Positions 8,805 to 17,313 of a stretch of 64,000 bases of DNA are shown piece after piece. Each line of letters starts with the position of its first letter. Within the stretch, counting starts at the first letter, position 1. This DNA is from CAWUEZ02 sp963921355 (lineage in GTDB: Bacteria; Pseudomonadota; Alphaproteobacteria; Thalassobaculales; Thalassobaculaceae). Below the pieces are notes generated by a model. It ran no database searches, was not told the DNA's origin, and was given only the letters and a program-made list of their open reading frames with translations. The translations under genes were made by a program, and so were the position numbers. Location of the stretch: contig OZ001190.1 of assembly GCA_963921355.3 (NCBI GenBank), positions 4,932,223 to 4,996,222 of the forward strand. Direction: 5' to 3'.

Positions 8805-9401
8805 ATGAGCCCGACGACCGTCCCAAGTCCCGAACCCCGGGACCCGGTGGAAGATCTTCTGCTGGACCTGGTCGCCTGGATTGCCGCCGAACCCAGGCCC
8901 TATGCCGATGTTCTGGACGCCTGGCGCACCTCCTGTCCGCGCCTCCCGGTCTGGGAGGAGGCGGTCGACCGGGGTTATGTCCGGCGCACCCGGTCGGCCG
9001 AGCAAGGCGCCCTGTTCCGGATTACCGATGCCGGCCGCGCCTTTCTCGGACGCAACGGCCGAACGGTGCGGTTAAACCCTGGCGCGCTGAAGGCCGGCGC
9101 GCAGGGTCCCAGCGGACGCAAACCCGACCAGCGGCAGAAAAGAAAAGCGGCCGGACACAAAGTCCGGCCGCAGGCTGGGTGGAACCTGGTGAGCGGGCCG
9201 GAGGCCGGCGGTTCCGCGTCGGATCCGCCGGCGCCGTCCGGCCCGCCCGGGGGAGAAGTTAGGCCGACCAGAAGGGCTTGCGCGCCTCGACCAGGGCTGC
9301 CTCACGGTCAATGCCCAGATCTTCCAGCTGACGTGCGTCCATCGCGGCAAGCGCGCGGCGCTGTTCCATGCGTTCGCTCCAGACGAAGAGAGTCGTTATG
9401 A
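8805..9401 (+). CDS. Hypothetical protein with winged-helix-like N-terminal half
   Basis: The first about 85 residues look like a genuine compact domain (DLLLDLVAWIAAEPRPYADV through RITDAGRAFLG), of winged-helix type. After that the frame becomes Arg/Pro/Gly-rich, runs over the terminator hairpin at 9147-9171 and overlaps the DUF1127 gene on the other strand. The true protein may be shorter and the tail may result from a lost stop or frameshift. The ATG at 8805 follows CGGAGGCCGCGAC. No function can be assigned. Confidence 0.5.
   Translation: MSPTTVPSPEPRDPVEDLLLDLVAWIAAEPRPYADVLDAWRTSCPRLPVWEEAVDRGYVRRTRSAEQGALFRITDAGRAFLGRNGRTVRLNPGALKAGAQGPSGRKPDQRQKRKAAGHKVRPQAGWNLVSGPEAGGSASDPPAPSGPPGGEVRPTRRACAPRPGLPHGQCPDLPADVRPSRQARGAVPCVRSRRRESL
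9137..9171 (-). terminator. Rho-independent terminator of the DUF1127 gene
   Basis: GCGGCCGGAC (9147-9156) and GTCCGGCCGC (9162-9171) form a perfect 10-bp stem with a 5-base loop. Read on the minus strand it is followed by TTTTCTTTT. It lies about 90 bases past the stop codon of the DUF1127 gene. Confidence 0.88.
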
Positions 9402-9498
9402 ACTGGTGGAGAACACGTTCGAGCGTCGAGCTGTGGGCTCCGCGCACGGCGGAGGCCCCGAACATCGGGCGAGCGGTCTGGGTCAGGGTCCGGCTCAT
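9259..9498 (-). CDS. DUF1127 (YjiS-like) small protein
   Basis: A 79-residue basic protein with the C-terminal DUF1127 signature: RALAAMDARQLEDLGIDR, then EA and KPFW. Such proteins are common in alphaproteobacteria and some affect phosphate, RNA turnover or stress physiology, but no single activity is known. The ATG at 9498 is preceded by a very strong AAGGAGG site. It has its own terminator and is divergent from the LysR gene at 9660, with a 160-base AT-richer spacer that probably holds both promoters. Confidence 0.88.
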   Translation of the reverse strand: MSRTLTQTARPMFGASAVRGAHSSTLERVLHQFITTLFVWSERMEQRRALAAMDARQLEDLGIDREAALVEARKPFWSA

Positions 9499-9630
9499 GG
9501 GAACCTCCTTCACAAATCGTTAATGATTTCGATCTTTACGAGGGACCGAGCTGTTTCGTGCCTCGTTGCTATGATGTGAACTTACGAATTGAACTGACCG
9601 TTCACAAACGATAGTTTCTCATCATACCCA

Positions 9631-9648
9631 TTAGATATTTTTATCTAA
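9631..9648. promoter_or_regulatory. Palindromic LysR-type operator candidate
   Basis: TTAGATA at 9631-9637 and TATCTAA at 9642-9648 are perfect inverted repeats around TTTT, ending 11 bases before the ATG of the GcvA-like gene and overlapping its leader. The form fits the T-N11-A class of LysR boxes, so autoregulation is plausible. This rests on position and symmetry only. Confidence 0.45.
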
Positions 9649-9659
9649 AGGAAGCTCCT

Positions 9660-10631
9660 ATGAGACGCCTTCCACCGCTCAATTCCCTGCGTGCCTTCGA
9701 GGCGGCCGCACGCCATCTGAGCTTCACCAAAGCCGCCGGTGAACTGCACGTGACCCAGGCGGCCATCAGCCATCAGATCCGGGCGCTCGAGGAATGGCTC
9801 GGCCTGCCGTTGTTCAAACGCCAGAACCGGTCTCTGCTGTTGACCGACGCCGGCCAGGCCTATCTGCCGGCGATGCGCGAGGCGTTCGACCGGATCCACG
9901 ATGCCACCGTCAAGATCCAGCATCGCGAACAGGGCAGCGGCCTGACGGTATCAACCTTCACCAGCTTCGCCGCCAAATGGCTGCTGCCGAAACTGGGACG
10001 CTTTACGACCGCTCATCCCGAAACCGAGATCCGGCTGGCGATTTCCGATGATTTCGTTGACTTCGGGTCCGGCGAGGTGGACGTCGCCGTGCGCTACGGC
10101 CGCGGTGACTGGAAGGGCGTCGAGCTCGACCGCCTGATGACCGAAGTGGTCTTCGTCGTCTGCAGCCCGAAACTGCTCGTCGGCGAACACCCGCTGCGCC
10201 GACCGGAAGATCTGCAGCACCACACCCTGTTGCACGACGACCTGCCCGAGGGTTGGGACACCTGGCTGGACGCCGCGGGGGTCAAGGTCCAGGCCCGCCG
10301 GGTCCTGGCCTTCAACCACTCAGAGATGGTACTGCAGGCCGCGATCGACGGGCTTGGTGTGGCGCTGGGCCGCAGCGTCCTGGTGGCCGACGACCTGGCG
10401 ACCGGCCGGCTGATCAAGCCTTTCGACCTGCAGCTGCCGGCCCAGTCGGCCTACTACTTCGCCTGCCCCGACGGTATGGGCGATCGGCCCAAGATCAAGG
10501 CATTCCGGGAATGGCTGGCGGAAGAAGTCTCGCGGGACCGCCGACGGGCCGTGGGCACCGCGGCAGAGCATGATTCCTGGTGGCAGGCGCCGCCGCCGGG
10601 GCTGGTCGGATCAGGCAGCACCCTGGACTGA
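9660..10631 (+). CDS. LysR-family transcriptional regulator, GcvA type
   Basis: A 323-residue regulator with the typical GcvA N-terminus (LPPLNSLRAFEAAARHLSFT, then KAAGELHVTQAAISHQIRAL) and a full substrate-binding effector domain. The last about 30 residues after residue 290 are an extension rich in Arg, Gly and Trp. GcvA in E. coli controls glycine cleavage, but alphaproteobacteria have many paralogues, so the target cannot be named. A palindrome lies in the leader, and AAAGGAAG serves as ribosome site before the ATG at 9660. It is divergent from the DUF1127 gene. Confidence 0.9.
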   Translation: MRRLPPLNSLRAFEAAARHLSFTKAAGELHVTQAAISHQIRALEEWLGLPLFKRQNRSLLLTDAGQAYLPAMREAFDRIHDATVKIQHREQGSGLTVSTFTSFAAKWLLPKLGRFTTAHPETEIRLAISDDFVDFGSGEVDVAVRYGRGDWKGVELDRLMTEVVFVVCSPKLLVGEHPLRRPEDLQHHTLLHDDLPEGWDTWLDAAGVKVQARRVLAFNHSEMVLQAAIDGLGVALGRSVLVADDLATGRLIKPFDLQLPAQSAYYFACPDGMGDRPKIKAFREWLAEEVSRDRRRAVGTAAEHDSWWQAPPPGLVGSGSTLD

Positions 10632-10660
10632 CGCCGCTCCGGAGGCTGCCCAGAAGACCG

Positions 10661-10945
10661 TCAGTCTTCGCTGGCAGACAGGCTCGAGGGTGGCGCCCCG
10701 AACACCTTCTCAAGCGCCGCGTTGAGACGTTCGATGTCGTCGGCGCTCAACTTCACGTCCTCATCGAGGAAGTCGTGTCCCTTGATGAGGCCGCGGTTGC
10801 AGGCCCCGACATAGACATCCATGACTTCCCGGAACGCGGCGAATTTCCGGTTCCCGACGGTATCGGACCGCACATCGAAAACCGACACGATTGCGTCCAT
10901 GCGGCGCACCATGCCGTCCAGTTCCTTAACGCGGATCGCATCCAT
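10661..10945 (-). CDS. Hypothetical small acidic protein
   Basis: A 94-residue protein (ATG at 10945; a GTG at 10951 would add two residues). It is helical and mixed-charge, with the core FREVMDVYVGACNRGLIKGH and DEDVKLSADDIERLNAALEK, and has no signal peptide or membrane segment. I do not recognise the family. It lies alone between the GcvA-like gene (convergent) and the diguanylate cyclase gene. Confidence 0.65.
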   Translation of the reverse strand: MDAIRVKELDGMVRRMDAIVSVFDVRSDTVGNRKFAAFREVMDVYVGACNRGLIKGHDFLDEDVKLSADDIERLNAALEKVFGAPPSSLSASED

Positions 10946-11053
10946 TACCACGCCGCAACTCCCACCACTCGCTCGTCAATCCGGCCCGATAGCCAATTCG
11001 GCGCGGAGTATAGGTCGCGCCCCAGCCGGCGTCACCCATCCGTCACCCATCCA

Positions 11054-11980
11054 TCACGACGACGGCCCGTTCTGTCCCGCATCTTCGGCCCGCCAGACCT
11101 CGACCCGGTCACGTCCGGCCTGCTTGGCGGCGTACAAGGCCTTGTCCGCACGCTCCATGAGTTCGGTGATCGGCCGGCGCGGGTTGAGCAGGGTCACCCC
11201 GAACGACACCGTGACGGCCACCACGTCGCTGTTGGAGGTCGATAGGTCGTCCCGGGCGATCCGAGTGCGCACCCGGTTGAGGACCCGCCGCGCTTCTTCC
11301 GGCCCGGTGTCGGGCAGGCAGATCAGGAACTCCTCACCGCCGTAGCGGTACACGCTGTCATAGGGGCGCAGATTGTCGATCAACTGGGTCGAGACCGCCG
11401 CCAGAATCTGGTCACCGGCACCATGGCCGTAGGTGTCGTTGATGGCCTTGAAGTGATCGATGTCGGCAAGGGCGATGCAGACCGGGGTTCCGGACCGCCG
11501 CGCCCGCACCATCTCGCGGCGCAGATCCCGCTGCATCACCTGCCGGGTCTGGGCTCCGGTCAGGGGGTCAATATCGCTGATCGCCGCCTGAAACGCCTTG
11601 GAGAGCCGCTGGGCCTGGTCGCGGAACGCGCCGACTTTCTCGAGCAGCGCGTCGTACTCCTCGACCGGGACCTTGGACGATTTCCAGGCCCGTTCGGCGA
11701 GCAGCGCCAGGTGGTTCAACAGCGCTTCGTGGACGGCCACCAGCGCCTCGAAGGCCGGCTGATCGAGCGGCGGCGTCTCCTTGCGTTCCTCGTACCAGGC
11801 GGCGAACTCGGAACCGCCATGGGCGCCGAGGACAGTGAGATCCTCATCGGGCGCGACCTTGGCGACCGCGGAGCGATGAAACCGCACCATCCGGCGGTCG
11901 ATCTCAGCGACGGCCCGGTCGATCGCGCTCACAATCGATTCGTGGCGACGTCGGTGGGCCGCCCCGTCCAGAATCACCAA
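11054..11980 (-). CDS. Diguanylate cyclase with CZB-like N-terminal domain
   Basis: A 308-residue soluble enzyme predicted to make cyclic di-GMP from two GTP. Residues 15-100 resemble the chemoreceptor zinc-binding (CZB) domain of DgcZ, with H35, H84 and H90 in helical context; the position usually held by the zinc cysteine appears to be serine (GGSEFAAWY, S57). The GGDEF domain (135-300) has an intact active site GGEEF (214-218), the metal aspartate in LADIDHFKAIND, and an RPYD product-inhibition site (205-208). It is probably a zinc- or metal-tuned signalling enzyme. Confidence 0.88.
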   Translation of the reverse strand: MVILDGAAHRRRHESIVSAIDRAVAEIDRRMVRFHRSAVAKVAPDEDLTVLGAHGGSEFAAWYEERKETPPLDQPAFEALVAVHEALLNHLALLAERAWKSSKVPVEEYDALLEKVGAFRDQAQRLSKAFQAAISDIDPLTGAQTRQVMQRDLRREMVRARRSGTPVCIALADIDHFKAINDTYGHGAGDQILAAVSTQLIDNLRPYDSVYRYGGEEFLICLPDTGPEEARRVLNRVRTRIARDDLSTSNSDVVAVTVSFGVTLLNPRRPITELMERADKALYAAKQAGRDRVEVWRAEDAGQNGPSS

Positions 11981-12010
11981 CGCTCCGCCTTCCCGGCGCG
12001 ACGCAACGAC

Positions 12011-13969
12011 CTAGGAGGCCAATTCCGCGCGCGCCCTGTACTCCTCCAGCGCCTCCGGATTGGCCAGCGCCTCCACATTCTTCACAGGCCGATCGTGCAC
12101 GACGTTGCGCACGGCCAGCTCGACGATCTTACCCGATTTCGTCCGGGGGATATCGCTTACCGCGAGGACCTTGGCCGGTACGTGCCGAGGCGTACAGCCG
12201 GTCCGGATGCGCTGGCGGATCCGGGCGGTCAGATCGTCGTCCAGCGTGACCCCCTCGGCCAGGCGCACGAACAGCACGACCCGGACATCGTTGTCCCAGT
12301 CCTGGCCGATCACGAGGGATTCCATGACCTCGGGCATCTGCTCGACCTGACGGTAGATCTCGGCGGTGCCGATCCGCACGCCGCCCGGGTTCAGCACCGC
12401 GTCGGAGCGGCCGTAGATCACCATGCCGCCATGCTCGGTCAGTTCGACATAGTCGCCGTGGCACCAGACCCCGGGCCAGGACTCGAAATAGGCGGCGCGG
12501 AACTTGGCGCCGTCCGGATCGTTCCAGAAATAGATCGGCATGCAGGGGAACGGTTTGGTGCAGACCAGTTCGCCCTTCTCACCCACCACCGGCTTGCCGT
12601 CCTCGTTCCACACCTCGACCGCCATACCGAGACCGCGCTTCTGGATCTCGCCGCTCCAGACCGGGCTGATCGGGCTACCGAGCACGAAACAGGAGACGAT
12701 GTCGGTCCCACCGGAGATCGACGCCAGCTGCAGATCACCCTTGATCTCGCGATAGACGAACTCGAAACCCTCCGGCACCAGCGGCGAGCCGGTCGACGTC
12801 ATGGTCCGGACCGTGTCGAGGCGATGGCTCTCCCGCGGGCAGCGGCCGATCTTCTTCAGGTGGTCGATGTACTTCGCCGAGGTGCCGAACAGGGTCATGC
12901 CCTCTCCGTCGGCATAGTCGAACAGGATGTCCGGGTGCGGATGGAACGGCGACCCGTCATACAGCAGCAGCGTCGCCTCGGCCGCCAGTCCCGAGACCAG
13001 CCAGTTCCACATCATCCAGCCACAGGTCGTGAAGTAGAATACCCGGTCGCCCGGCCGCACATCGCTCTGCAGCTTGTGCTCCTTGAGGTGCTGCAACAGC
13101 GTCCCACCGATACCGTGGACGATGCATTTCGGGACACCGGTCGTGCCCGAGGAGAACATGATGTAAAGCGGCTCGTTGAACCCCATGGCCTGGAAGGACA
13201 GGGCGGGCGGTGCGCCGTCGCCGAGATAGTCCTCCCACATCCTGGCATGGGCGATCTCGGAGATGTCGGGCTGGGCCGTCGTGTAGGGAACGACAACCAC
13301 CCGCTTCAGGGTCGGCAGCTGGCTCGCGACGCCGGCGACCTTGTCGCGGATGTCGAGTTTCTTGGTGGCGTAGTAGTAGCCCTCGACCGCGACCAGCACC
13401 GTCGGTTCGATCTGACCGAACCGGTCCAGCACGCCCTGGACCCCGAAATCCGGCGAACAGGACGACCACACCGCGCCGAGCGAGGTTGCCGCGAGCATGG
13501 CGATGACGGTCTCCGGCATGTTCGGCATATAGGCCGCCACCCGGTCGCCCGGGCCGACACCGTCCGCCTTCAGGGCGGCCGCCATCTGGGCGACCTGACC
13601 GCGCACCTCGTCCCAGGACAGCCGCCGCTTCACTTTGTCCTCGCCCCAGAACACCATGGCGTCGTCGCTGCCGCTGCGGCGCAGGAGGTTCTCGGCGAAA
13701 TTGAGCTTGGCATCCGGAAAGAACTTGGCACCCGGCATCGCCGCGGGGTCGCTGACCACGCGCGCACCCTTGTCACCGATCACGCCGGCTTCGTCCCAGA
13801 GCGTGTCCCAGAACAGTTCCGTGTGGTCGACCGACCACTGCCAGAGACTGTCGTAATCCTGCGCGGCCGCGCCGTGCCGCGCGTTCACCGCTGCCATGAA
13901 CGCTGAGATCTGGGCCGCTCCGGCCCGTTCGGGCGACGGCTCCCACAGTTTTGTCGCCTGGTCGGTCAT
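12011..13969 (-). CDS. Acetoacetyl-CoA synthetase (acetoacetate-CoA ligase)
   Basis: A 652-residue ANL-superfamily ligase that activates acetoacetate to acetoacetyl-CoA with ATP, as used in ketone-body and polyhydroxybutyrate turnover. The family-specific N-terminus (LWEPSPERA, LWQWSVDH, FFPDAKLNFAENLL) and the AMP-binding loop SSGTTGVPKCIVHG are clear. The C-terminal catalytic lysine lies in the typical IPRTKSGKIVELAV. The length equals that of known enzymes. The ATG at 13969 has a GGAGG site; an in-frame ATG four codons upstream is less likely. Confidence 0.95.
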   Translation of the reverse strand: MTDQATKLWEPSPERAGAAQISAFMAAVNARHGAAAQDYDSLWQWSVDHTELFWDTLWDEAGVIGDKGARVVSDPAAMPGAKFFPDAKLNFAENLLRRSGSDDAMVFWGEDKVKRRLSWDEVRGQVAQMAAALKADGVGPGDRVAAYMPNMPETVIAMLAATSLGAVWSSCSPDFGVQGVLDRFGQIEPTVLVAVEGYYYATKKLDIRDKVAGVASQLPTLKRVVVVPYTTAQPDISEIAHARMWEDYLGDGAPPALSFQAMGFNEPLYIMFSSGTTGVPKCIVHGIGGTLLQHLKEHKLQSDVRPGDRVFYFTTCGWMMWNWLVSGLAAEATLLLYDGSPFHPHPDILFDYADGEGMTLFGTSAKYIDHLKKIGRCPRESHRLDTVRTMTSTGSPLVPEGFEFVYREIKGDLQLASISGGTDIVSCFVLGSPISPVWSGEIQKRGLGMAVEVWNEDGKPVVGEKGELVCTKPFPCMPIYFWNDPDGAKFRAAYFESWPGVWCHGDYVELTEHGGMVIYGRSDAVLNPGGVRIGTAEIYRQVEQMPEVMESLVIGQDWDNDVRVVLFVRLAEGVTLDDDLTARIRQRIRTGCTPRHVPAKVLAVSDIPRTKSGKIVELAVRNVVHDRPVKNVEALANPEALEEYRARAELAS

Positions 13970-14152
13970 GCAGTCCTCCAAGACCGGTCGGCCGATGGAA
14001 CGGCCTCCGGGTCGGGTTCGGGTTGTCGCCTTCTACCTATAGCCGTCCGCCCCCCCTATGCAACGTCACGCCGCGCAACGCCGCCCTGCGCTGGCGCACC
14101 GTGTGGTGGCGGATTTGGACACCACAACGCGCGTCGCTATGGTGGCGCCGCA

Positions 14153-15079
14153 ATGCCACCCCTCCCCTCGACCCTGGCCACGCGCTGGACCGCGCTGCCC
14201 GCCAACGTGCGCGGCGCACTCTGGATTCTCGCCGCCTCGATCCTGTTCTCCACGATGGCGGCCCTGGTAAAGACCCTGGGCGCCCGCCTCGACAGCTTCC
14301 AGATCGCGTTCTTCCGCTGCGCCTTCGGCCTCGCCGTCATCCTGCCGTTCATGGTGCGGGCCGGCCCGTCCGTGTTCCGCACCGACCGCCTGCCGCTGCA
14401 TGTGTTCCGGGCGCTGACCGGCGTCACGGCGATGTTCTGCGGTTTCTACGCCCTCACCCATCTCCCGCTCGCCGACGCCACGGCAATCAGCTTCGCAAAG
14501 CCGCTGTTCATGATCGTGCTGGCGGTCTTCTTCCTGCGGGAGACCGTACGCTGGCGGCGCTGGACGGCGACGGCGGTCGGTTTCGTCGGGGTGCTGATCA
14601 TGATCCGGCCGGGCGAGGCCGGGCTGGATCCGGCCCTGCTGGCGGCCCTGTTCGGGACCCTGTGCGTCGCGGTGGTGGTTGTGCTGATCAAGCGGCTGTC
14701 GACCACCGAGGCGCCGCTGACCATCCTGTTCACCTTCGGAGTGGTGTCGACACTGGTCTCGGCGATCCCGGCGGCCCTGGTCTGGCGCATGCCAACCGCG
14801 GAAGAGCTGATCCTGCTGGTACTGGTGGGCGCGCTCGGTGCGGCCGGGCAGTCCTGCGGCATCCGCGGCTTCCGGGTCGGCGAAGCGACCGCCGTCGTGC
14901 CCTTCGACTACTCGCGCCTGCTGTTCGCGGGCGCTTTCGGATACATGCTGTTCGGGGACATTCCGACCGTCCACACCGTCATCGGTGCCGGCCTGATCGT
15001 GGCTTCGACCCTGTACATCGCCCTGCGCGAGGCGAAGCTCGGAAGAAGACGGCCTAGGGAGGAGGCTTCCCCTCCCTAG
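14153..15079 (+). CDS. EamA-family (DMT) inner-membrane transporter
   Basis: A 308-residue drug/metabolite transporter with two EamA repeats of five membrane helices each. The first opens with ALWILAASILFSTMAALVK and contains the RALTGVTAMFCGFYALTHLP loop; the second starts near residue 165. The substrate is unknown; relatives export amino acids, S-adenosylmethionine or metabolites. It converges on the metY gene, with a 12-base gap between stop codons. Confidence 0.88.
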   Translation: MPPLPSTLATRWTALPANVRGALWILAASILFSTMAALVKTLGARLDSFQIAFFRCAFGLAVILPFMVRAGPSVFRTDRLPLHVFRALTGVTAMFCGFYALTHLPLADATAISFAKPLFMIVLAVFFLRETVRWRRWTATAVGFVGVLIMIRPGEAGLDPALLAALFGTLCVAVVVVLIKRLSTTEAPLTILFTFGVVSTLVSAIPAALVWRMPTAEELILLVLVGALGAAGQSCGIRGFRVGEATAVVPFDYSRLLFAGAFGYMLFGDIPTVHTVIGAGLIVASTLYIALREAKLGRRRPREEASPP

Positions 15080-15091
15080 GCTGAGCAACCG

Positions 15092-16411
15092 TTACTCGGC
15101 GGCGGTCGCCACCGCCGCACCGACCCCGTCAAGGGCTTGACGCAGATCTTCCAGGATGTCGTCGATGTGCTCGATCCCGACCGACAGGCGCACGTAGCCG
15201 TCGCTGACCCCGGTGGCGAGCTGGTCGTCCGGCGACAACTGGCTGTGGGTCGTGGTTGCCGGATGGATCGCCAGCGACCGGGCGTCACCGATATTGGCGA
15301 CGTGATAGAACAGCTGCAGCTTGTCGATGAAGGCGCGGCCCGCTTCCTTGCCGCCCTTGATCTCGAAGCCGACAAGGCCGCCGTAGCCGCCCTTCAGGTA
15401 GGTGTCGGCGCGGTGCTTGGCCTCACCCGATTGCAGCCCCGGATAGATCACCTTCTCGATGGCCGGGTGGTCGTTGAGGAAGGCCGCCACGTTGGACGCG
15501 TTCTCCGCATGGGTGCGGATGCGCAGCGGCAGAGTCTCCAGCCCCTGGATGAACTGGAAGGCGTTGAACGGACTCATCGACGCGCCAAGGTCCCGCAGCA
15601 GGGTGGTGCGCGCCTTGATGATGTAGGCCACCGGGCCGAGCGGCGCCGTCGCCTCGGTCCAGACCGCACCGTGGTAGCTCGGATCCGGGGTGTTCAGGGC
15701 CGGCTGGCGGTCCTTGAACTGGTCCCAGGGGAAGGTGCCGCTGTCGACGATCAGGCCGCCGATCGAGGTGCCGTGCCCGCCGATATACTTGGTCGTCGAA
15801 TAGACGATGATCGCGGCCCCGTGGTCGAACGGACGGCACAGGATCGGTGCGGCCGTGTTGTCGACGATCAGCGGGATGCCCAGTTCGCGGCCGATGGCCG
15901 CGACTTCGGCGATCGGGAACACCTGCAGCTTCGGATTGGGCAGGGTCTCGGCATAGTACGCCCGGGTGCGCTCATCGGTGGCCGCCCGGAAGGCCTCGGG
16001 ATCGGCCGGGTCGACGAACCGCACTTCGATCCCCTGGTCCTTCAGCGTGTTGGCGAACAGGTTCCAGGTGCCGCCGTAGAGGTCGGTCGAGCTGACGACG
16101 TTGTCGCCGGCCTTGGCGAGGTTCTGGATCGCGAACGCGCTGGCCGCCTGTCCGGAACTGACGGCAAGCGCCCCGACACCGCCCTCGATTGCGGCGATCC
16201 GCTGCTCGAGCGCATCGCAGGTCGGGTTCATGATCCGGGTGTAGATGTTGCCGAGTTCCTTCAGGGCGAACAGGTTGGCGGCGTGCTCGGTATCCCGGAA
16301 CTGGTACGACGTGGTCTGGTAGATCGGCACCGCAACGGCACCGGTGGCCGGGTCGGCGCGATGGCCGGCGTGCAGGGCCAGGGTCTCGGGGTTCTTGGAG
16401 TTCAAAGTCAT
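15092..16411 (-). CDS. metY: O-acetylhomoserine sulfhydrylase, MetY type
   Basis: A 439-residue PLP enzyme of the Cys/Met metabolism family that forms homocysteine (or cysteine) from an O-acylated serine or homoserine and sulfide. The PLP lysine is K208 in YSTTKYIGGHG; the aspartate is in IVDNTAAPI and the phosphate-binding SSGQAA is at 85-90. Length and blocks match MetY, not the shorter MetB/MetC. The ATG at 16411 follows ACGGAGACG. A SAM-II riboswitch and terminator lie just upstream, so expression should fall when S-adenosylmethionine is abundant. Confidence 0.93.
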   Translation of the reverse strand: MTLNSKNPETLALHAGHRADPATGAVAVPIYQTTSYQFRDTEHAANLFALKELGNIYTRIMNPTCDALEQRIAAIEGGVGALAVSSGQAASAFAIQNLAKAGDNVVSSTDLYGGTWNLFANTLKDQGIEVRFVDPADPEAFRAATDERTRAYYAETLPNPKLQVFPIAEVAAIGRELGIPLIVDNTAAPILCRPFDHGAAIIVYSTTKYIGGHGTSIGGLIVDSGTFPWDQFKDRQPALNTPDPSYHGAVWTEATAPLGPVAYIIKARTTLLRDLGASMSPFNAFQFIQGLETLPLRIRTHAENASNVAAFLNDHPAIEKVIYPGLQSGEAKHRADTYLKGGYGGLVGFEIKGGKEAGRAFIDKLQLFYHVANIGDARSLAIHPATTTHSQLSPDDQLATGVSDGYVRLSVGIEHIDDILEDLRQALDGVGAAVATAAE

Positions 16412-16515
16412 CGGTCGTCTCCGTTTTAGCTGTCGTCGGGCACAACGCCCGGGTTCGGTGTCGAGACCAAACGCAGCCTGGGACGGAAGAAACGGAGACC
16501 GGGACGCCGTGGCAC

Positions 16516-16545
16516 AAAAAAACCCGCCACGACGAGCCGGCGGGT
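16516..16545 (-). terminator. Intrinsic terminator in the metY leader
   Basis: On the minus strand ACCCGCC (16545-16539) pairs with GGCGGGT (16528-16522) and is followed by a run of seven T residues. It lies 15 bases after the SAM-II aptamer and 104 bases before the metY ATG, as expected of a riboswitch-controlled attenuator. Confidence 0.85.
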
Positions 16546-16560
16546 CCGAAACGACCGCCG

Positions 16561-16616
16561 CTTTAGCTGCATTTGTAACGCGCCCGCAAGCTGGAGGCTC
16601 AAATCGGCGCGGTGAT
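16561..16616 (-). promoter_or_regulatory. SAM-II riboswitch upstream of metY
   Basis: Read on the minus strand the segment has the full SAM-II pattern: CACCGCGCCGATTTG, a short variable loop, CTTGCGGGCGCG, an A-rich segment (TTACAAATGCAG) and the terminal GCTAAAG. CGCGCC and GGGCGCG can form the P1 stem, and the 3' segment can form the H-type pseudoknot. SAM-II aptamers bind S-adenosylmethionine and are typical of alphaproteobacterial metA, metX, metY and metZ genes. The gene downstream is MetY-like, which supports the call. Confidence 0.92.
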
Positions 16617-16700
16617 GGGAGACAACACCCCAATCACCGCGCTGTCAATCGGCAATCGTTGGGAGGTCGGCTATCGTGACCGCTCCCGGGAAAGGACGCG

Positions 16701-17306
16701 ATGACGACGAACCTGGAAACCCTGCTCGGTCAGATCCGCGGCTGCACCGAGTGTGCCGCCCATCTACCCTTGGGCCCGCGCCCGGTTCTGGTGGTCGAAC
16801 CGACGGCCCGACTGCTGATCATCGGCCAGGCCCCGGGCACCCGGGTGCACGAGTCCGGGATCCCGTGGAACGACCGATCGGGCGACACGCTGCGCGGCTG
16901 GATGGCGGTCGACCGTGAAACCTTCTACGACCCGACGCGGGTCGCGATCGTACCCATGGGGTTCTGCTATCCGGGCGTGCTGCTCAAGCGCAACGGCAAG
17001 AGCGGCGGCGACGCGCCACCGCGCCCGGAATGTGCCCCGCTCTGGCACGCCCGGGTACTGGCCCATCTGGACCAGGTGGAGCTGGTTCTGCTGGCCGGCC
17101 AGTACGCCCAGGCGCACTACCTGGGGGACCGGCGGCACAAGACCCTGACCGAGACCGTTGCCCACTGGCGCGACTACGGCCCGCGGCTGTTTCCCCTGCC
17201 GCACCCGTCCTGGCGGTCCGGCAACATCATACGCAAGAACCCGTGGTTCGAAGCCGAGCTGCTGCCCGACCTGCGCGCACGGGTGGGTGCGGCGTTGGCG
17301 CGCTGA
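16701..17306 (+). CDS. Uracil-DNA glycosylase family protein
   Basis: A 201-residue protein of the UDG superfamily (family 4/5-like or the related UDG_like clade). It has the N-terminal GQAPGTRVHESG and PWNDRSGDTLRGW, matching the water-activating and substrate loops of family 4 enzymes, and the C-terminal HPSWRSGNI. Only part of the iron-sulfur cysteines of family 4 are seen (C15 and C18 in GCTECAAH), so cluster binding is unclear. It probably excises uracil or another damaged base. The ATG at 16701 follows a GGAAAGGACGCG site. Confidence 0.8.
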   Translation: MTTNLETLLGQIRGCTECAAHLPLGPRPVLVVEPTARLLIIGQAPGTRVHESGIPWNDRSGDTLRGWMAVDRETFYDPTRVAIVPMGFCYPGVLLKRNGKSGGDAPPRPECAPLWHARVLAHLDQVELVLLAGQYAQAHYLGDRRHKTLTETVAHWRDYGPRLFPLPHPSWRSGNIIRKNPWFEAELLPDLRARVGAALAR

Positions 17307-17313
17307 GGCCGCG

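Noticed and set aside
11423..13906. 827-codon open frame on the plus strand across two genes
   Set aside because: It spans antisense to both the cyclase and the acetoacetyl-CoA synthetase genes, is rich in Arg/His/Gln and has no domain. High GC content explains it.
16412..16633. Longer start for metY
   Set aside because: The extra codons translate the SAM-II riboswitch and its terminator; the family begins at 16411.
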